From Sinonovacula constricta (taxonomy: Eukaryota > Mollusca > Bivalvia > Cardiida > Solecurtidae), in the NCBI GenBank assembly GCA_007844125.1, contig CM017567.1:41321027-41385026 (forward strand): a stretch of 64,000 bases of DNA, in the 5' to 3' direction. A model generated the notes under the pieces. It searched no databases, was not told the DNA's origin, and worked only from the letters and a program-made list of their open reading frames with translations. Made by a program: the position numbers and the translations under genes. Positions 23,519 to 35,647 of the stretch are shown one piece after another (positions within the stretch are counted from its first letter, which is position 1; each line of letters opens with the position of its first letter).

Positions 23519-23596
23519 ACTCTGAATATGTCCTGTAATCTTCTGATAAAAGGAGCCAGTTTAAGATATCAGAAGATTACAGGACATATTCAGAGT
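23519..23596. repeat. Perfect 30-bp inverted repeat, 18-bp spacer
   Basis: Arm 23519-23548 and arm 23567-23596 are exact reverse complements. Both arms encode the same piece (SEYVL-stop-SSD) of the neighbouring pseudogene, one per strand. The hairpin marks the breakpoint where the last part of that pseudogene was inverted. Confidence 0.85.
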
Positions 23597-23750
23597 CCTC
23601 CAAAAACACATCTTTCATGTCTGCTCCTATGCTTCCAATACTTTCAAGGGTGAATCCTCGCTCCAGCTGTTTAACACCGTTTGCTTTTCCAAAACCATTC
23701 ATTTGAGCAACAGTGTTGCATCCCGAAAGAGCATGAGCAGGTAAAAGTTG
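23549..23750 (-). pseudogene. Inverted C-terminal part of the multi-copy family pseudogene
   Basis: On the minus strand from about 23750 the frame reads PAHALSGCNTVAQMNGFGKA, then a block with RGFTLESIGSIGADMKDVF, then EDSEYVL before a stop. The H-A-x-S/T-G-C-[ND]-T-V block is a hallmark of the C-terminal region of this family, so the segment belongs to the copy at 21216 but points the opposite way. Confidence 0.7.
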
Positions 23751-24061
23751 GGGGCCTATAGCTGCGTGAGCTTTGGATGTTACTTTGATATCAATGATAA
23801 ATCGCTGGGCCTTCTGCCTATTTTATTATTGCAAGCTACCCTTTAGTATTGCAAGCTACCCTGTTAAACTGCAATACCCGTCTTTGCCTCTGAAAGAGAT
23901 CACAGAACAGCCGCAATTTCTTTGCCTACTACACTATCGTCCTCATGAAATTGCATTCCATAAAAGGTAGCGCTCTCTAGAGCTGCACCAATAAGATTGC
24001 TGCCACACTGCATGGAGATTTTAAAAAAACTTAAATTGCATACACAGGTGTTTCTTTACAG

Positions 24062-24218
24062 ATATATGCGATTGGCAGCGGGCAGCGGGCAGCGCGTAAA
24101 TTCTACAGAACTGACAGAACTGAACACAGTGGCAACCAATCACGCACACGTGTACATAGTAGAAACCTTTCAATGCCTTGCTGAATTTGTTGCAACCTGG
24201 CAGACAGTGTATGCCAAA
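24062..24218 (+). pseudogene. vWA exon 3 relic (paralogue C)
   Basis: Between 'tttacag' and 'gtaagc' it encodes I-Y-A-I-G, then a GGCAGC-type expansion with compensating frameshifts, then STELTELNTVATNHAHVYIV and ETFQCLAEF. It is 157 nt against 142 in B, D and E. The closing C before the donor survives only in the shifted frame. Confidence 0.75.
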
Positions 24219-25690
24219 GTAAGCCAAACAAAACCCCAACCTGTTATACATTTAACCAACGCTCGTACGAAAGTCAAGTGCGATAGACTAAGGACTAAGG
24301 GCGATGTTTTATGTACATTATTGAAATAATTTTATTGTTATTTGTGGTGTATATTTTGAATGATAAATTTATTGTGTTTTTTACTAACATACAAGGCATA
24401 CATACGCTTAAACCTTGACCTGAACTCTTAATAGGATTTAGCTGTCTAATCCGACTCATGCTGGTGGTGACAATTTTTTTGCTTAATAACGAATAAACAC
24501 TCTTCAAACCATGTATGTTTAACACTGACACAATATAATTTTACGCATATCTGGACGCAGTGGTTCGTAAATCTACGGTTTCTTGTTTGTATCTAAGATT
24601 TTGATTTGTTTGTGCGGATGTATTGGTCGATTTTTTTACATATTTAAAATGACGAGACGAACATAAAAAACATAACTTTTGTCAAATATGCACAGTCGCC
24701 TTGTTTTGGCCTTGTGAATTCTCTTTTCCTTTAGACAATCCCACTTAAAAATGTCAAATGAACGGAGAAATGATGTTATAATTTTGTTAAATACAATAGA
24801 AACAACAACTATGGCATGTAGGTCAGCATGGAAACAGAAAGTTAATGCCAGGCTTACACAATGAATAATGATAGGCAATGTCATCAATGATCAACGAGAT
24901 CGCAGTTCACATTGTTATTATAATAAGATTACGGTTTACGTCACTTACATAAAGCGAACTACTCAAGATTAATATGAGCACATAAGCTCATTTAATCTCT
25001 TTGCATCAGTAACATGTTTTAAACCAGAAAAGTGTAATTAAAAATAGCTGCTTTAAACATAATCTTTATTTAACTGAAAATGCAGATAAATGTTTGTTAG
25101 CAATACAACTTTAAATTCAAGCAACTGTAAAGGAAGAAAAGTAACGTGTGTAAGCAGTTTAAGTATAGATGTACTAGACTCTGGATCGGGTTGTCTGGAA
25201 TTCGAGTTCGGGACCTCCAACTAGATGTGTGTCGTTAGACAAGACTATCTATCTTCTGCACAGTGCGCCAGGTAAAAACTACATGAATATTTAATATAAA
25301 TTTTCGAAGAATTCTCTTTTTCAAGACAAAAATTGCCCTCTTAACATATTAGCAACGTATTTGGTTTTCTAATATGGCATCGCGCATGAACGATTGGATG
25401 TGAGTGTGAGCGGTTTTAGAAAAAAAATCTTACTCTTCAATTCCCTATGGAACAATTTACAACATTGCGTTAACAAGTTGGTTTAAGCGGGAACTAAACT
25501 AAACTTTCATTGGAAACAGTAACTTATTTGCTAAAGGAAAAGTATCCCAGCTGAGTTCCGTGAATAATTCAATAAGTTCAAATAGTAGTGGTCGCAAATA
25601 TTCGTTACAAATAATTTATCACATAACCTACCGCGCGAGCGTGAGGTAACACTCATGCGATATTTTGGTAACTCACTAGTAAGTTATCGT

Positions 25691-25726
25691 AGTGTGACGT
25701 CATTGTCGCAGTGTGACGTCATTAAG
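25691..25726. promoter_or_regulatory. Tandem pair of TGACGTCA palindromes
   Basis: A 19-bp unit around 'gtgtgacgtcatt' occurs twice, placing the 8-bp cAMP-response-element consensus at 25695-25702 and 25714-25721. It lies in a GC-richer island (25630-25760) inside the dead paralogue C. Regulatory activity is speculative; it may simply be part of a repeat. Confidence 0.3.
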
Positions 25727-26021
25727 TATGTGTGGTGTATATGCCATTTCCCGATCACTTTGTTGTCGCCGTTTTATGCATTTTGTTGGACAATTTCAAT
25801 TTAATTAATAAATAGATAACATTTTAGTCATGTTATAAACGAATCTTCCCTTTGTGTGAAAAATGGTCGAGTAAAGACTGGAACTATCTTTTGTGCGGAT
25901 TCTTCCAAACCGAATTACACATGTCAAGGCCGACTGTTCATACTATAAAAAGATTATGCATTGTAAACAAAAACAGCTGGTGTTTTGGTTATGTGATAAA
26001 TTGAATCTAATATTCGTGGTC

Positions 26022-26128
26022 ATTAGGTACTGAAAATATTAAACTCGTTGTCTGAAACGATACGAAACTCGGCAGAGCCTCGTTTCGTATCGTTTCATTC
26101 AACTCGGTTAATATTTTCAGTACCTAAT
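26022..26128. repeat. Near-perfect 107-bp fold-back palindrome
   Basis: Arms of about 50 bp flank a 5-nt loop (cagag). Outer part 'attaggtactgaaaatatta' and inner part 'gaaacgatacgaaact' each recur as reverse complements. Weaker complementarity continues outward by 10-15 bp. Likely a fold-back or MITE-type element. The 80-codon ORF at 26048 across it is not convincing. Confidence 0.8.
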
Positions 26129-27643
26129 AATCACTCATATCAGTGCTCTCAAGTATTCGTTACTACTAATGTAACTCCTGACTATAAAGCACAAGTTAAC
26201 ATCCTTCACTGGTTAAAACCGCGTTTTCGATTATTTACAAAATACCTAATGGAATCTGTCCAGAAGAATTTGCCGTTCCCAATAAATTGAATTGTAAAAA
26301 GCGGAATGTTGCATTTGATATAAGCCATGGAAAGTGTGAATTAATCGTTAACGTTGGAGAATCATAGGGGAAACTGTGGGACAGTATTAAGGAGCACTTG
26401 CGTCAGCAATCATTTTTTGCAATCAGGAATACCTCCTTTCACCGTACTTAAAATAATGTACACAGCGGACAGAATTGAAAGGCGGGAAAATGACGTTCAT
26501 TAAATGGCGGTAAAACGACGTTATCATTGAATGAAGTTGACGTCGTTTCCGTATTTTCTAATGTGACAGCGCCTATGAACGTTTGCAAATATGTAAAAAG
26601 TGCAATTGACAAAGGCAATTAGCCGAAAATTTTAGTGTTAGTGTATTTGGAATAAAAGGTGAAATTTATTATAATTCACCGAGTACTAGCAAATTGAACA
26701 CAGGAATATTAGTACATATATTTCCAGATGTTTTTCTTCGTTTAATAGTGAACTACTTTATAAGAAGAAGACAGTAAAATGCATTGGGGCCGTCTACACC
26801 AATCGTCTTCCTGTTTTCCCGAAAACTTATAATCAACAATATGACATTAATTCATTGTTTAAAACGTTGTAAATAATAAGGATAATTTTCTGCCATTCAA
26901 AAATCTGTTCTACCGTGTAGGTGGCACTCCTCCGGACCACTTCTAAAGCACTAGTACACAATCATGCATCAAATCATGCACTTTCGGTTTCTAAGGGAGA
27001 CCTTAATGATTTTTGTATTAAACAAATGCCATGCACGGGGGCCCATATAATAATTAATTCTCCATACTTTACTTTAAAAATTAATTTAAAAATTCTATGT
27101 GGTACAATACCCGATCAGCCTCTGTAAATTATACAATAACTGTATTCTTGTCACATAAAACAAATGGAAATATACTCTATAATATCAGTATTTCTAAAAT
27201 TGCAGTCAGCAGAATCCACCGTATTTAAAGTGAGAAAAACATCCACTGTTGTAATCAAAGATCAAATCATATTACAGTCGAACAACGTATTTTACTGTTA
27301 AATTTTCATGAAAATATTATAATACTGGCTAACGTTCAAAACAAACAAGAAATATCAAAAATCTTAATTACGCTTCTATCTTAACGACTCAATGTTTATG
27401 GAAGTTATCAGAGTCTCTCGATCATTTCCTGCCAACTCCGTACATTATCCACTGAGACATCGTCGTCATGAAATACATCTTTTAGGACCAGTTAATTTCA
27501 CTATTTACAACATGTTCATGCCAAACCTGGTTTATAATGATTTATTTTGACATTATTATGTATTTCGATAAATATGACGGTAAATCTAGAGGTAAATTTA
27601 CTTAAAGGAATTTTATTTTTACTTTAAGACACTATTCACTCAG

Positions 27644-27756
27644 GTGTGGAGCCATGTACTGGCTTCCAGTGTCTACATGGTGGAACATGTCTGAAAACAA
27701 CAGATCTACATCCTGTCAGTGTGTTGCAGGTAACACTGGGAAGCATTGTGACTCAG
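27644..27756 (+). pseudogene. EGF 1-type exon, one-base deletion (paralogue C)
   Basis: Reads GVEPCTGFQCLHGGTCLK, then one missing base near 27692 shifts the remainder (SCQCVAGNTGKHCDSG) out of frame. Splice sites 'actcag' and 'gtaagt' look good. 113 nt against 114. The intron to 29138 has unrecognised ORFs at 28575-28840 only. Confidence 0.75.
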
Positions 27757-29138
27757 GTAAGTGCAAGATGATGGTAATTACTTTCTTTTATACTGTTACA
27801 GTAAGGCACAAGTCTTAGCAAGGATAAAAAGTATTACAACTGTCTTCCGTTTAGTATTTACATATTTGTTTTTCTGAATAAAGTTAAAAAGGTAATAGAG
27901 TTAATTGGAAAAGATCACAAGCTTTGTTTCCATTGCAGATCTAAACCTTAAGATTCCGATCAAGCTTAACCAGCTGCTTGTACGAGCACATGGATTTTTT
28001 CTGTGAATGGAAGGTTTCTAAACTGTTTTCCTATCAATTTTACCAGCAAAGCACATGGTGATCGGTTGGAATATTTTACACGTTACTTCGTTTTCATCAA
28101 GTATAGATTTGACTTTGTTAATTGAAACTAAATATCACCTAAACGGTTGCTGAGCAAATATTTTAGTCTTAAATGCCTTGTCATAGTTTGTAATAATCAG
28201 TGAAAATATATATTTATATATAGTTCATTTCATCAAGCAGCACTGATATTTTTGTCAAGTTGTGGTTACAAACGCTCCAACATTTTTTTCATTCCACTAA
28301 AATTAAAGGAATTGTTGCAATCCCCTACTCTTTTGTAAAGAAATCTTTAAACGATTTTCAATTATTATCGTTCAAAACTGAGGAAATACAAATTTCATTT
28401 TAGAATAAGATTATAAATGCTTTTGATGAAAAAAATATACATATTGAATTGTGCGCTGAAGTGACGGCTGCCCTTCAGATTTGTTTTTTGAATAAACTAT
28501 GCTTTGTTTTTGTGAACGTTTCTTGCTCAGAGTGACTGGTTTGTTATGGATCACTGCAACTGAGACGTAGCTATTTGACATTGATTTCTAAACCAAATTC
28601 TGATTCTAACTGGGAAGGTATTTCCTTTGGCGTGTGTACACAAGCAAGTATGTGTGTTATGCAGAACACAGGAGATCAGCCCATGGAACTCGGGTTCAGT
28701 GGTTCAATGAAATCTCCACAGATTATCGCTCACTCAAGTCAACACACAGAGGTGTGCAAGCTGGGCTAAGCAATGGAAAATTAACTCACTTCTTGAATTT
28801 TTCAAAGGACTCTAGTCAAATTTCAGTGATCACTTAATTGAACTCCTTACAGACTTCTTGTACCACTGTGTACAATCGTAGCAATAACGTAGACGTGGCT
28901 TGGCTCATGTATTGAGTTCATAGATAAAAACAAACGACGATATAAAATCTCCAAAAATATTTTAGTAATTCATTAAACAAACGTATTATTGACGCATCAA
29001 TGAAAAGATAAATAAGTTTATTATTACAAATTATACTTCTTCTACCCCATCGAGAGTAATTAACGGTCAGGCTAGATGCTATAAATGTCACAAGTTTCAG
29101 TCAAGACCCCAATATTGAATTCCACTTTATATTTCTAG

Positions 29139-29244
29139 ATATCGACGAATGCATATACAATATTGGCCACCACGGAGCCACTTACACCTAGAGGTAACAG
29201 TTGTGGGTGTCCCGCTTGGTATCAGAATTACTACTGTTAGACTG
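29139..29244 (+). pseudogene. EGF exon relic (paralogue C)
   Basis: DIDECIYNIGHHGATYT followed by a TAG stop; cysteines 2 and 3 are lost and the exon is 106 nt. Acceptor 'ttctag' and donor 'gtaaga' are preserved. Confidence 0.65.
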
Positions 29245-29415
29245 GTAAGAGCCCAATCAAAGAGTTTAACTTATGGAATACCGGTTGATTAAATTTAGCT
29301 ATGTATTATGCTTAAAAGGCAAAGACGTATGTAAACATAGAATAGTATGAACAGCATTCTTCTGTCAATAGAAAATTTCTTAAGTAAAAATACGTATCTT
29401 ATATTACAATTCCAG

Positions 29416-29532
29416 ACATCGACGAATGTGCCAACCACAACTTATGTCTCCATGGAGTCAAGTGTAACAATACACCCGGAAGTTACTGTTGCCAATGTGT
29501 TCCTAGGTTTACTGGCAACAATTGTCAGACAG
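29416..29532 (+). CDS. EGF exon, intact (paralogue C)
   Basis: 117 nt, DIDECANHNLCLHGVKC, then GSYCCQC and GNNCQTG. The frame is open, with an extra cysteine where relatives have serine or methionine (GSYCCQC). It is the only undamaged exon of C, so coding use is doubtful. Confidence 0.65.
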
Positions 29533-29982
29533 GTATACAACTTACTTTCCAACGTCTATCTAACTGCACATAAGAATCCATCCATGACTACGTGTTATTG
29601 ATAGCGTTTCAATCCTTACCAAAGGTATGATTCTACTAATGTTTTTTCCTAGTCATAATTAATTGCTAATGATTGACTAAACTATTTGATTAATTTAAAT
29701 TTAACATATAACAACGCTTCCTTTAAAGAAGATCGTTGCAAAGATTTGTATCTAAACATGACATTTTAAACCATATTCGATATGTCCGTGTACTTTACAC
29801 AATATTTGCACAAATGGTCACAGGCATTTCTAAAAACTAAAAATAAAACAATTTTAAAAAGAAAGCAACTAACAATGCCTCCACGGAACTACCTACACCA
29901 ATACATCGGTAAGTGTCAGAGAGGTAGGAAACCGACGTTCATTCGAAGAGAACAATCACATTGTTAATAAAGTTATTTGCAG

Positions 29983-30083
29983 AGATAGACAAATGCAGCA
30001 CCCACCGTCCTTACCATCGTGGGGACAGATGTCGCAACACTCCATGCAGCTACGCATGCACATGTCACATTTACTGTATACGC
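29983..30083 (+). pseudogene. EGF 2-type relic (paralogue C)
   Basis: EIDKCSTHRPYHRGDRC and SYACTC are readable, matching exon 12727, but cysteine 2 is tyrosine, an extra cysteine has appeared, and the last third with the donor is gone. Confidence 0.65.
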
Positions 30084-30647
30084 TTGCTAAGAACAAAACA
30101 TTATCATCTTGAGAGTCTGCAATAAGAAAAATAGGCGATACAATAAACAATGCAGTAACTAAACGACCCTTCTGATGATGAGGTACAAAGTAATTGGTAA
30201 ATGCTCTTGTTGAAGTGTTCTAACATATATTATGTGCAAAAGTTTTAAAATTTAAATTATGAATTACAATAAATAAAACCACACAGAGATTTCTATCTGA
30301 GTATTCATTACAATAAGTATAAGAAGAATTTTGAAGTGTTATGAGTGCATCCCATTAAGAAAATCGCTTACATTATTGTATGGCATCTTCAATTGTAAGA
30401 CAGATAGAGAAATATAAGATTTGATCTTACATTGACATGTTGTATTTGTATTTATTATAATTTATTTTACAAGCTAATTGGATTTCGCAAACGAAAATAT
30501 TTTTGACCCGTAAATGATATCGTCCAAGTAAGTAATGACCGTTTTATAATCATTAAATGACTCATATTGCCACGATATAATATCTATTCATAGCGAATGT
30601 AAATCTAATAATAAAAAACACTTCGAATATTGTATTTCCTTTCCCAG

Positions 30648-30759
30648 GTGTGGACGAGTGCGCCAGCCATCCGTGTCAAAATGGTGGCAGATGTGCTGAC
30701 CTCTTTAACGACTACAATTGTTCCTGCAGAAACAGTGGTGGGCAAGAACTGTAAGATCG
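30648..30759 (+). pseudogene. EGF 7-type exon, two-base deletion (paralogue C)
   Basis: [16 protein letters not shown], then NDYNCSC, then out of frame (a stop follows 'gggcaagaactg'). 112 nt against the expected 114. It has its own acceptor 'tcccag', unlike the fused exon in B. C-A-S-H-P-C is an O-glucose consensus. The intron to 31339 is featureless. Confidence 0.75.
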
Positions 30760-31339
30760 GTAAGTAGAGAATGTCTTCAAACATTTATAAAGATTAACAA
30801 TGTTCCGGCATAAAAACCTGTCAGTCCGATTCAAAGTGTGATTTTTTTAAACTCAAAAAGGTGTGTCTCATGACGTATTATTCTGGGACAAATACGACAT
30901 TTGGACTTTGTAAATACAGCGCTTTCATTATTCATTATTTCATTTATATATGCGTATTCTAAGGTTATTTTTTAGAGCGAATCAGTTTTCGATTGTCTGC
31001 ATAATTAGCCATGTAACAGACGTAAACCAAGAAGTTATTGCCTGTGTATCTATAAAATGGTAAAAAGAAACTCTTTAGAAATGTGAGACAGTGTTTTGCG
31101 TTCTTACGTCATATTATTCTTTTATCAACAACTTGACGTTGTTATCAATAAGTGTGTCGAATGAAGGCAAAAACAACATTAACCTTGAACCCAAATGTCC
31201 TTACTCGAAATATCACTGTTATGCTGGTTAATTAAATATTTATTTATATGCAACGTTTCCTCCCAAACTGGCAGATTCTCAACGTTTCTATCCGTTCAAT
31301 GTTCTATTGTCAAATATTGAATGAAATTGTTTCTTACAG

Positions 31340-31599
31340 ATTTGTGTGCTGACAGCGCCCCAAACTGTGGTGAACTATTCAATGTGTGCAGACGAAGTGA
31401 GAAGAAACACAATATGTCATGGAACATGCGACGTTTGCGGCGACACAGCAATCGCCAATCAAACTCTGCCGTCTCTCTGTCTTGACGTCACTGTGGTGAC
31501 AGAATTGGCGAGTGCAAGGATCGTATCATAGCTGAAATGGCGTGTCATAAAACCTGTGGTGTCTGTATGGGCTCCGAGGCACAACTTGTAATTGGTTGA
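31340..31599 (+). pseudogene. ShK exon with frameshifts (paralogue C)
   Basis: The first domain starts DLCADSAPNCGELFNVC, shifts by a 2-nt loss, and resumes CHGTCDVCG. The second starts LCLDV, shifts again and ends CHKTCGVCMGSEAQLVIG-TGA. Both ShK domains are recognisable but no single frame covers them. Confidence 0.8.
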
Positions 31600-31714
31600 T
31601 TCATGTTTAGTAACGAAGTACTTTGACTTTGACTTGTGACTTGTGTTAATCAAACTTCAGCGTCAATGTTTGGCCAGAATAGAAAGTGGATATATTTGAG
31701 AATTTAAAAATAAA

Positions 31715-34639
31715 CACAGGTGTACAACACATTTTAAGATATTAATTTATTCCACTTTTAAAATTTGTGAAATGGCATTCTGTCGTAAGGGGCTATGATT
31801 TTTCATTTGAGAAATTTACACACACCAAATACTCTATCTAAACTTAACCAGTAACCAACGTAGATTCAAATAGGAAAAAAGATAAAAGTGAACAAAAACG
31901 GAAACATTGATGCACAATCAAAAACAAATCAATAACAAACAAAAAAAACGCATTACAATAGTAAGCATTCTTTCAAACACGGGAAAAATGATGAGGTCAA
32001 AAATCTATTTGACAAGTGAAAAGAAAAGTTCAGCGCGGGATAGCTTAAATAATTGAAGAAATAATCTCATACTTTATAAGAAAACACTATGTCGAAGAGA
32101 TTATTTGACATTATCAGATAATTATATCTCAGAGATACACCTACGGTGCATTCTCAAGTTTTTGGCATTTGAGAATCAAATTGTCTTACATATAAAGATG
32201 AAGGATCATTCTTCCAATTAGTACAACGGTGACTGTCAAACTATAACTTTCTACACATCTAGTCAATTCACCGTGTAATTCAGAACCTTAAGTCATGGTT
32301 CTACCTGTAGAGGGTCATGTACGAGAAATTGCTAAACCGAAAGGTTACCAATTCTAACCATCATTAATAAATGTACTGACAAGTATTGTATGTAAAAGGG
32401 ATAATTTTCTATTCCTTTGATTTTTTTTCATAGTATGATAGGTTGCAATAAAATGCCAAATGATATATATCCTGTTGCACAAGAAATTCATACTGCCAAA
32501 TTTAATACGTTAAGGCCAGTCATTTTTGCAAAGAAAAATGTTTTATTAAGCCACGATGAAACAATTTTCTTGTAATAAACCTACTTCTGGCATTTAACTT
32601 TTAACTTTTACACATCTGCAAAATAATAAACACTTTAAAGCGACTCTGACTCTTTGTTTTCTAAGTGTACGGGATTGTTACCTCATTGCTTTTTGTTAAA
32701 AACTGTTATGCGTCAGCAGACAATGGAAACACGAGGTAAACTAGGACAGCTGGATACGTTTTGGTGGACAGATGCAGAGCGATTAAACTTATCAAATTAT
32801 TTTCTCGGTAGGTATAGGTCCTAATGTCGTGAGGTCTTCCAAGTGATATGTCGTTATCCTGGGGTTCTTTGACTTACTGTCTTGGGTCTTTTCCCGGCAA
32901 AAGCTGAATTCTACTTACGCCTGTGCTGTAGCTGCAATGTTGTTTAGTTTTCTTTAAGGGTTAAGCTATTATATTCTTTTTTCCAATAAGGACATTAAAA
33001 TTGCTTATAAAAGTTGAAAAGTGTTACAACGCAATAATTTCCCACAAACTTAAGACAGCATACTCTTTCGAAGTTTGAGACAAGATCTAAAATTTAGTTT
33101 TATTATGCATCGTGGTTCAACAAAGTTGTTCAATTTGGAAGAAAGGTGTAAGATAACACTGGGACCAAGCCATTATAAAAATAGTTTTAAAAATTACAAA
33201 TGTATTTTAAAAGAAGCAATGAAAGAAAAAAGAAGTAAATTTTAAAACACATAATTTAATGGTTATGTTCTTGTGACAATTTGTATACAGTTAACCAACA
33301 TAACAGAAAAAAGAACTACAGATGCCAATACTATTTTTTTAATGGAACACTTATTGTTCATTAAAATTATTAGAGAACATTTCCTTTCGATTTTGTGCTG
33401 TTTTATATCGTTATTTAAAATGCAACATCAGTTCGTTCACACACGGTGTTTGATGGAAGATCAAAAACAAAATTAATGACTTAAACGTAGTAACGTTCCG
33501 TGAAAATTCGAGAGTCACATTCCGCGATCTACCTTACAGCTTCTTTCTTCATTTTATGTTAGAAATTCACCCGCATAAGAAATGGTAAACAGAAGCAAAC
33601 ACAATTTTGCCGCGAGCTTACTAATAATGTATATTTTGCCCTCCACTAAGTAAACAGTGATTTCATACTTAGGTCCTAAGTCTGTATACATGATATTTTG
33701 ACATGTTATTTATCAATAACTGTAACTTCGTCCGTCAGACATTTGAACGATGTAGCCTATTGGAAAGTGCAGGCGACTTATAACTCATGTGTCTTCGTGA
33801 ACCCTCACCGCCTGAGCTGAAGTCCCGGTCAGGATGAGAAGGTTTATATTGGGTGGTCTTCAATATGACCTGCATGGTGGTTCTATCTAAAGTTTACCAT
33901 AGTGTACCCTCTTACGCATGTAGACCACATAAATACGTCAGCTGTCACAGTACATATTGAGTTGTTTTCGCCCTCCCAGCAGTATTCACACTTAAACGCA
34001 CAATCCCGGCAAATGCTATTGTTCTTCTTTTAATCATCGCATGTATAAAAATATCTGAACATAATGTTACAGCCACGAAATACACCGAATGGACGTTTTA
34101 CTTTTCCGAAGGGCTATGGGCACGATGTCGGCCGGTTCGATGTAAGCCCTTTACTGTCTCTGTCAAGCTGGAGAGGAGAAACTTATCTTTACACGATAAC
34201 GAAAACATTTCTGTCCTTTTAATGTTCTTATGTCTTTATAAATGTATTAAACAGCGCTGGCTTCAAAAGCAAGTGAATTTTTGTTGTTAAAATTTTGGTA
34301 AGGATTCTGTTATTTATGAAAACGGTTTGTGTGTCGTTTTCGTGGCATGGCATGTTTTGCCCTCTGACAACCAGCTAGACTAGAGATCTTGCAATGTTAA
34401 AGGCATCTCAAAACCCTTATATAAGTGACCCCCCCCCCCCCATTTATTGCCCCACCCAGCATGTGAGGGCATCTGTTTTCTGATAAGCCAAGCTGCCACA
34501 GTCTGTAACGATGTGTCTGTCACACAGGTATTGTTCAAGATCCAAGTGTATGTATGCTATATCTGGGGGTTGAACATAGTCATTCACAGTTTGTAAAGGA
34601 AACAGTTGTGACTACATCAATTTCGCAATCCTATATAAA

Positions 34640-34730
<91 letters not shown>

Positions 34731-35430
34731 CTTTATTTGTTTTCTTTCTTACTTTGTTGGTTGATTTTGTTATTTCTTATACATTTTGTTATTTCTTTCA
34801 TTCTTTTAGTTCTCATATATATTTTAAGTTATATTTTATTTTGATCTGTAAAATGTAACGAAACGTTTCTAACAAAAGCAATTTAAAAAGTCATTCATTG
34901 TCAGAATAATGTCCTTCAGACTCATTTTAAGTCATTTTGAATACTAAAACTTGTATCTCTCATGTATTTTCAAAATCAAATATTTAGCTATGAAATAAAT
35001 ACATAATCTTGCAGTTACAAAATTGACACCTAGTAATTAATGCAATAAAGAATTTGTAAGGGATCATATAGTAAACAACCCACATTATCACTAACATTAA
35101 TGTTTATGGCTTTGTGTAAAACTAGCCTACTGTCTCACATCCTTACTAGCAGGTAATTTAGTTTTGTATAACCCATCAGAGGTTTTACTGTGACAGATTA
35201 GTACTATGTTGGCTAAAGACTCCCTGCAGTGATGACCAGCAATTAGCAGGTCTGGTCATAGCATGTGGGGGCCTGGCTCAGTGGGATACCACATTCCTTT
35301 CGAGATGCCTTTAAGTGGCTACTATCATTTTGTAAGTATTTGTTCATTGTTTGTTTAGTATCTCGGTGGCCATGTTTTCGGTGACATTTGGGGCTCTAAA
35401 ATAAAACAGGTAAACATTTACAAAAGATAA
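31715..35430. other. Intergenic region between C and D
   Basis: AT-rich sequence without a supportable gene. It holds a C14 run (34427-34440) and an 87-bp (TA)n microsatellite (about 34641-34727). Short ORFs (33273, 34554) are chance or microsatellite-driven. Confidence 0.5.
34641..34727. repeat. (TA)n microsatellite
   Basis: About 43 uninterrupted AT/TA dinucleotides. The true length in the genome may differ from the assembled one. Confidence 0.95.
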
Positions 35431-35577
35431 TCCCATCAGAACGAAACATGTCTTCACCATTTTAAGCAGCGGTGCATTCCATTTATATGTTTTATCCTGA
35501 CAACTGTGACATTTTTCAACCAGCGAACCTTGAGGTATATTTGCCTCTCATTATTCCTTGGATTTTATGAAATAGAA
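35430..35577 (+). promoter_or_regulatory. Upstream region of D, similar to that of E
   Basis: Parts of the 150 bp before the D start codon resemble 57838-57986 before E, for example 'cccatcagaacgaaacatgtc' against 'cccatcaaaacgatacaggtc', and 'cagcgaaccttg' against 'tagcaaaccttg'. This is probably inherited promoter/5' UTR sequence. I cannot place a TATA box or transcription start. Confidence 0.4.
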
Positions 35578-35647
35578 ATGGAGAAGATAAGTGGAGTTTT
35601 CTGTTGGTTGCTTCTAATTTCCAGTGGAATATGTCTTGTTCATGGAG
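35578..35647 (+). CDS. Signal-peptide exon, paralogue D
   Basis: M-E-K-I-S-G-V-F then [15 protein letters not shown], a classic signal peptide; 70 nt, phase 1 end, donor 'gtaaat'. Confidence 0.85.

Larger units (their letters stand above)
24330..27643. other. Long intron-like stretch within paralogue C
   Basis: Apart from the palindrome and the TGACGTCA pair it holds a possible SINE fragment at 25175-25275 (box-B-like 'gagttcgggacc') and AT-rich sequence. No EGF exon signature was found. Confidence 0.4.
24062..31599 (+). pseudogene. Paralogue C: vWA-EGF-ShK pseudogene without its 5' half
   Basis: Recognisable pieces in order: vWA exon 3 (24062-24218), EGF 1 type (27644-27756), an EGF relic (29139-29244), an intact EGF (29416-29532), an EGF 2-type relic (29983-30083), an EGF 7-type exon (30648-30759) and the terminal ShK exon (31340-31599). 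Five or more of these have frameshifts or stops. Signal peptide and vWA exons 1-2 were not found. Order and spacing match B, so this is a tandem paralogue that has lost coding capacity. AATAAA at 31709 still follows the ShK exon. Confidence 0.8.

Noticed and set aside
33750..33850. Possible tRNA-like or SINE block ('gatgtagcctattggaaagt')
   Set aside because: No acceptable box B; too weak to list.
34554..34844. 96-codon ORF
   Set aside because: Most of it is alternating I-Y from the (TA)n microsatellite; no real protein character.
34390..35310. Possible terminal inverted repeats ('ttaaaggcatctc') around a 0.9-kb segment
   Set aside because: Only about 16 of 17 bases match and nothing beyond; expected by chance in a window of this size.
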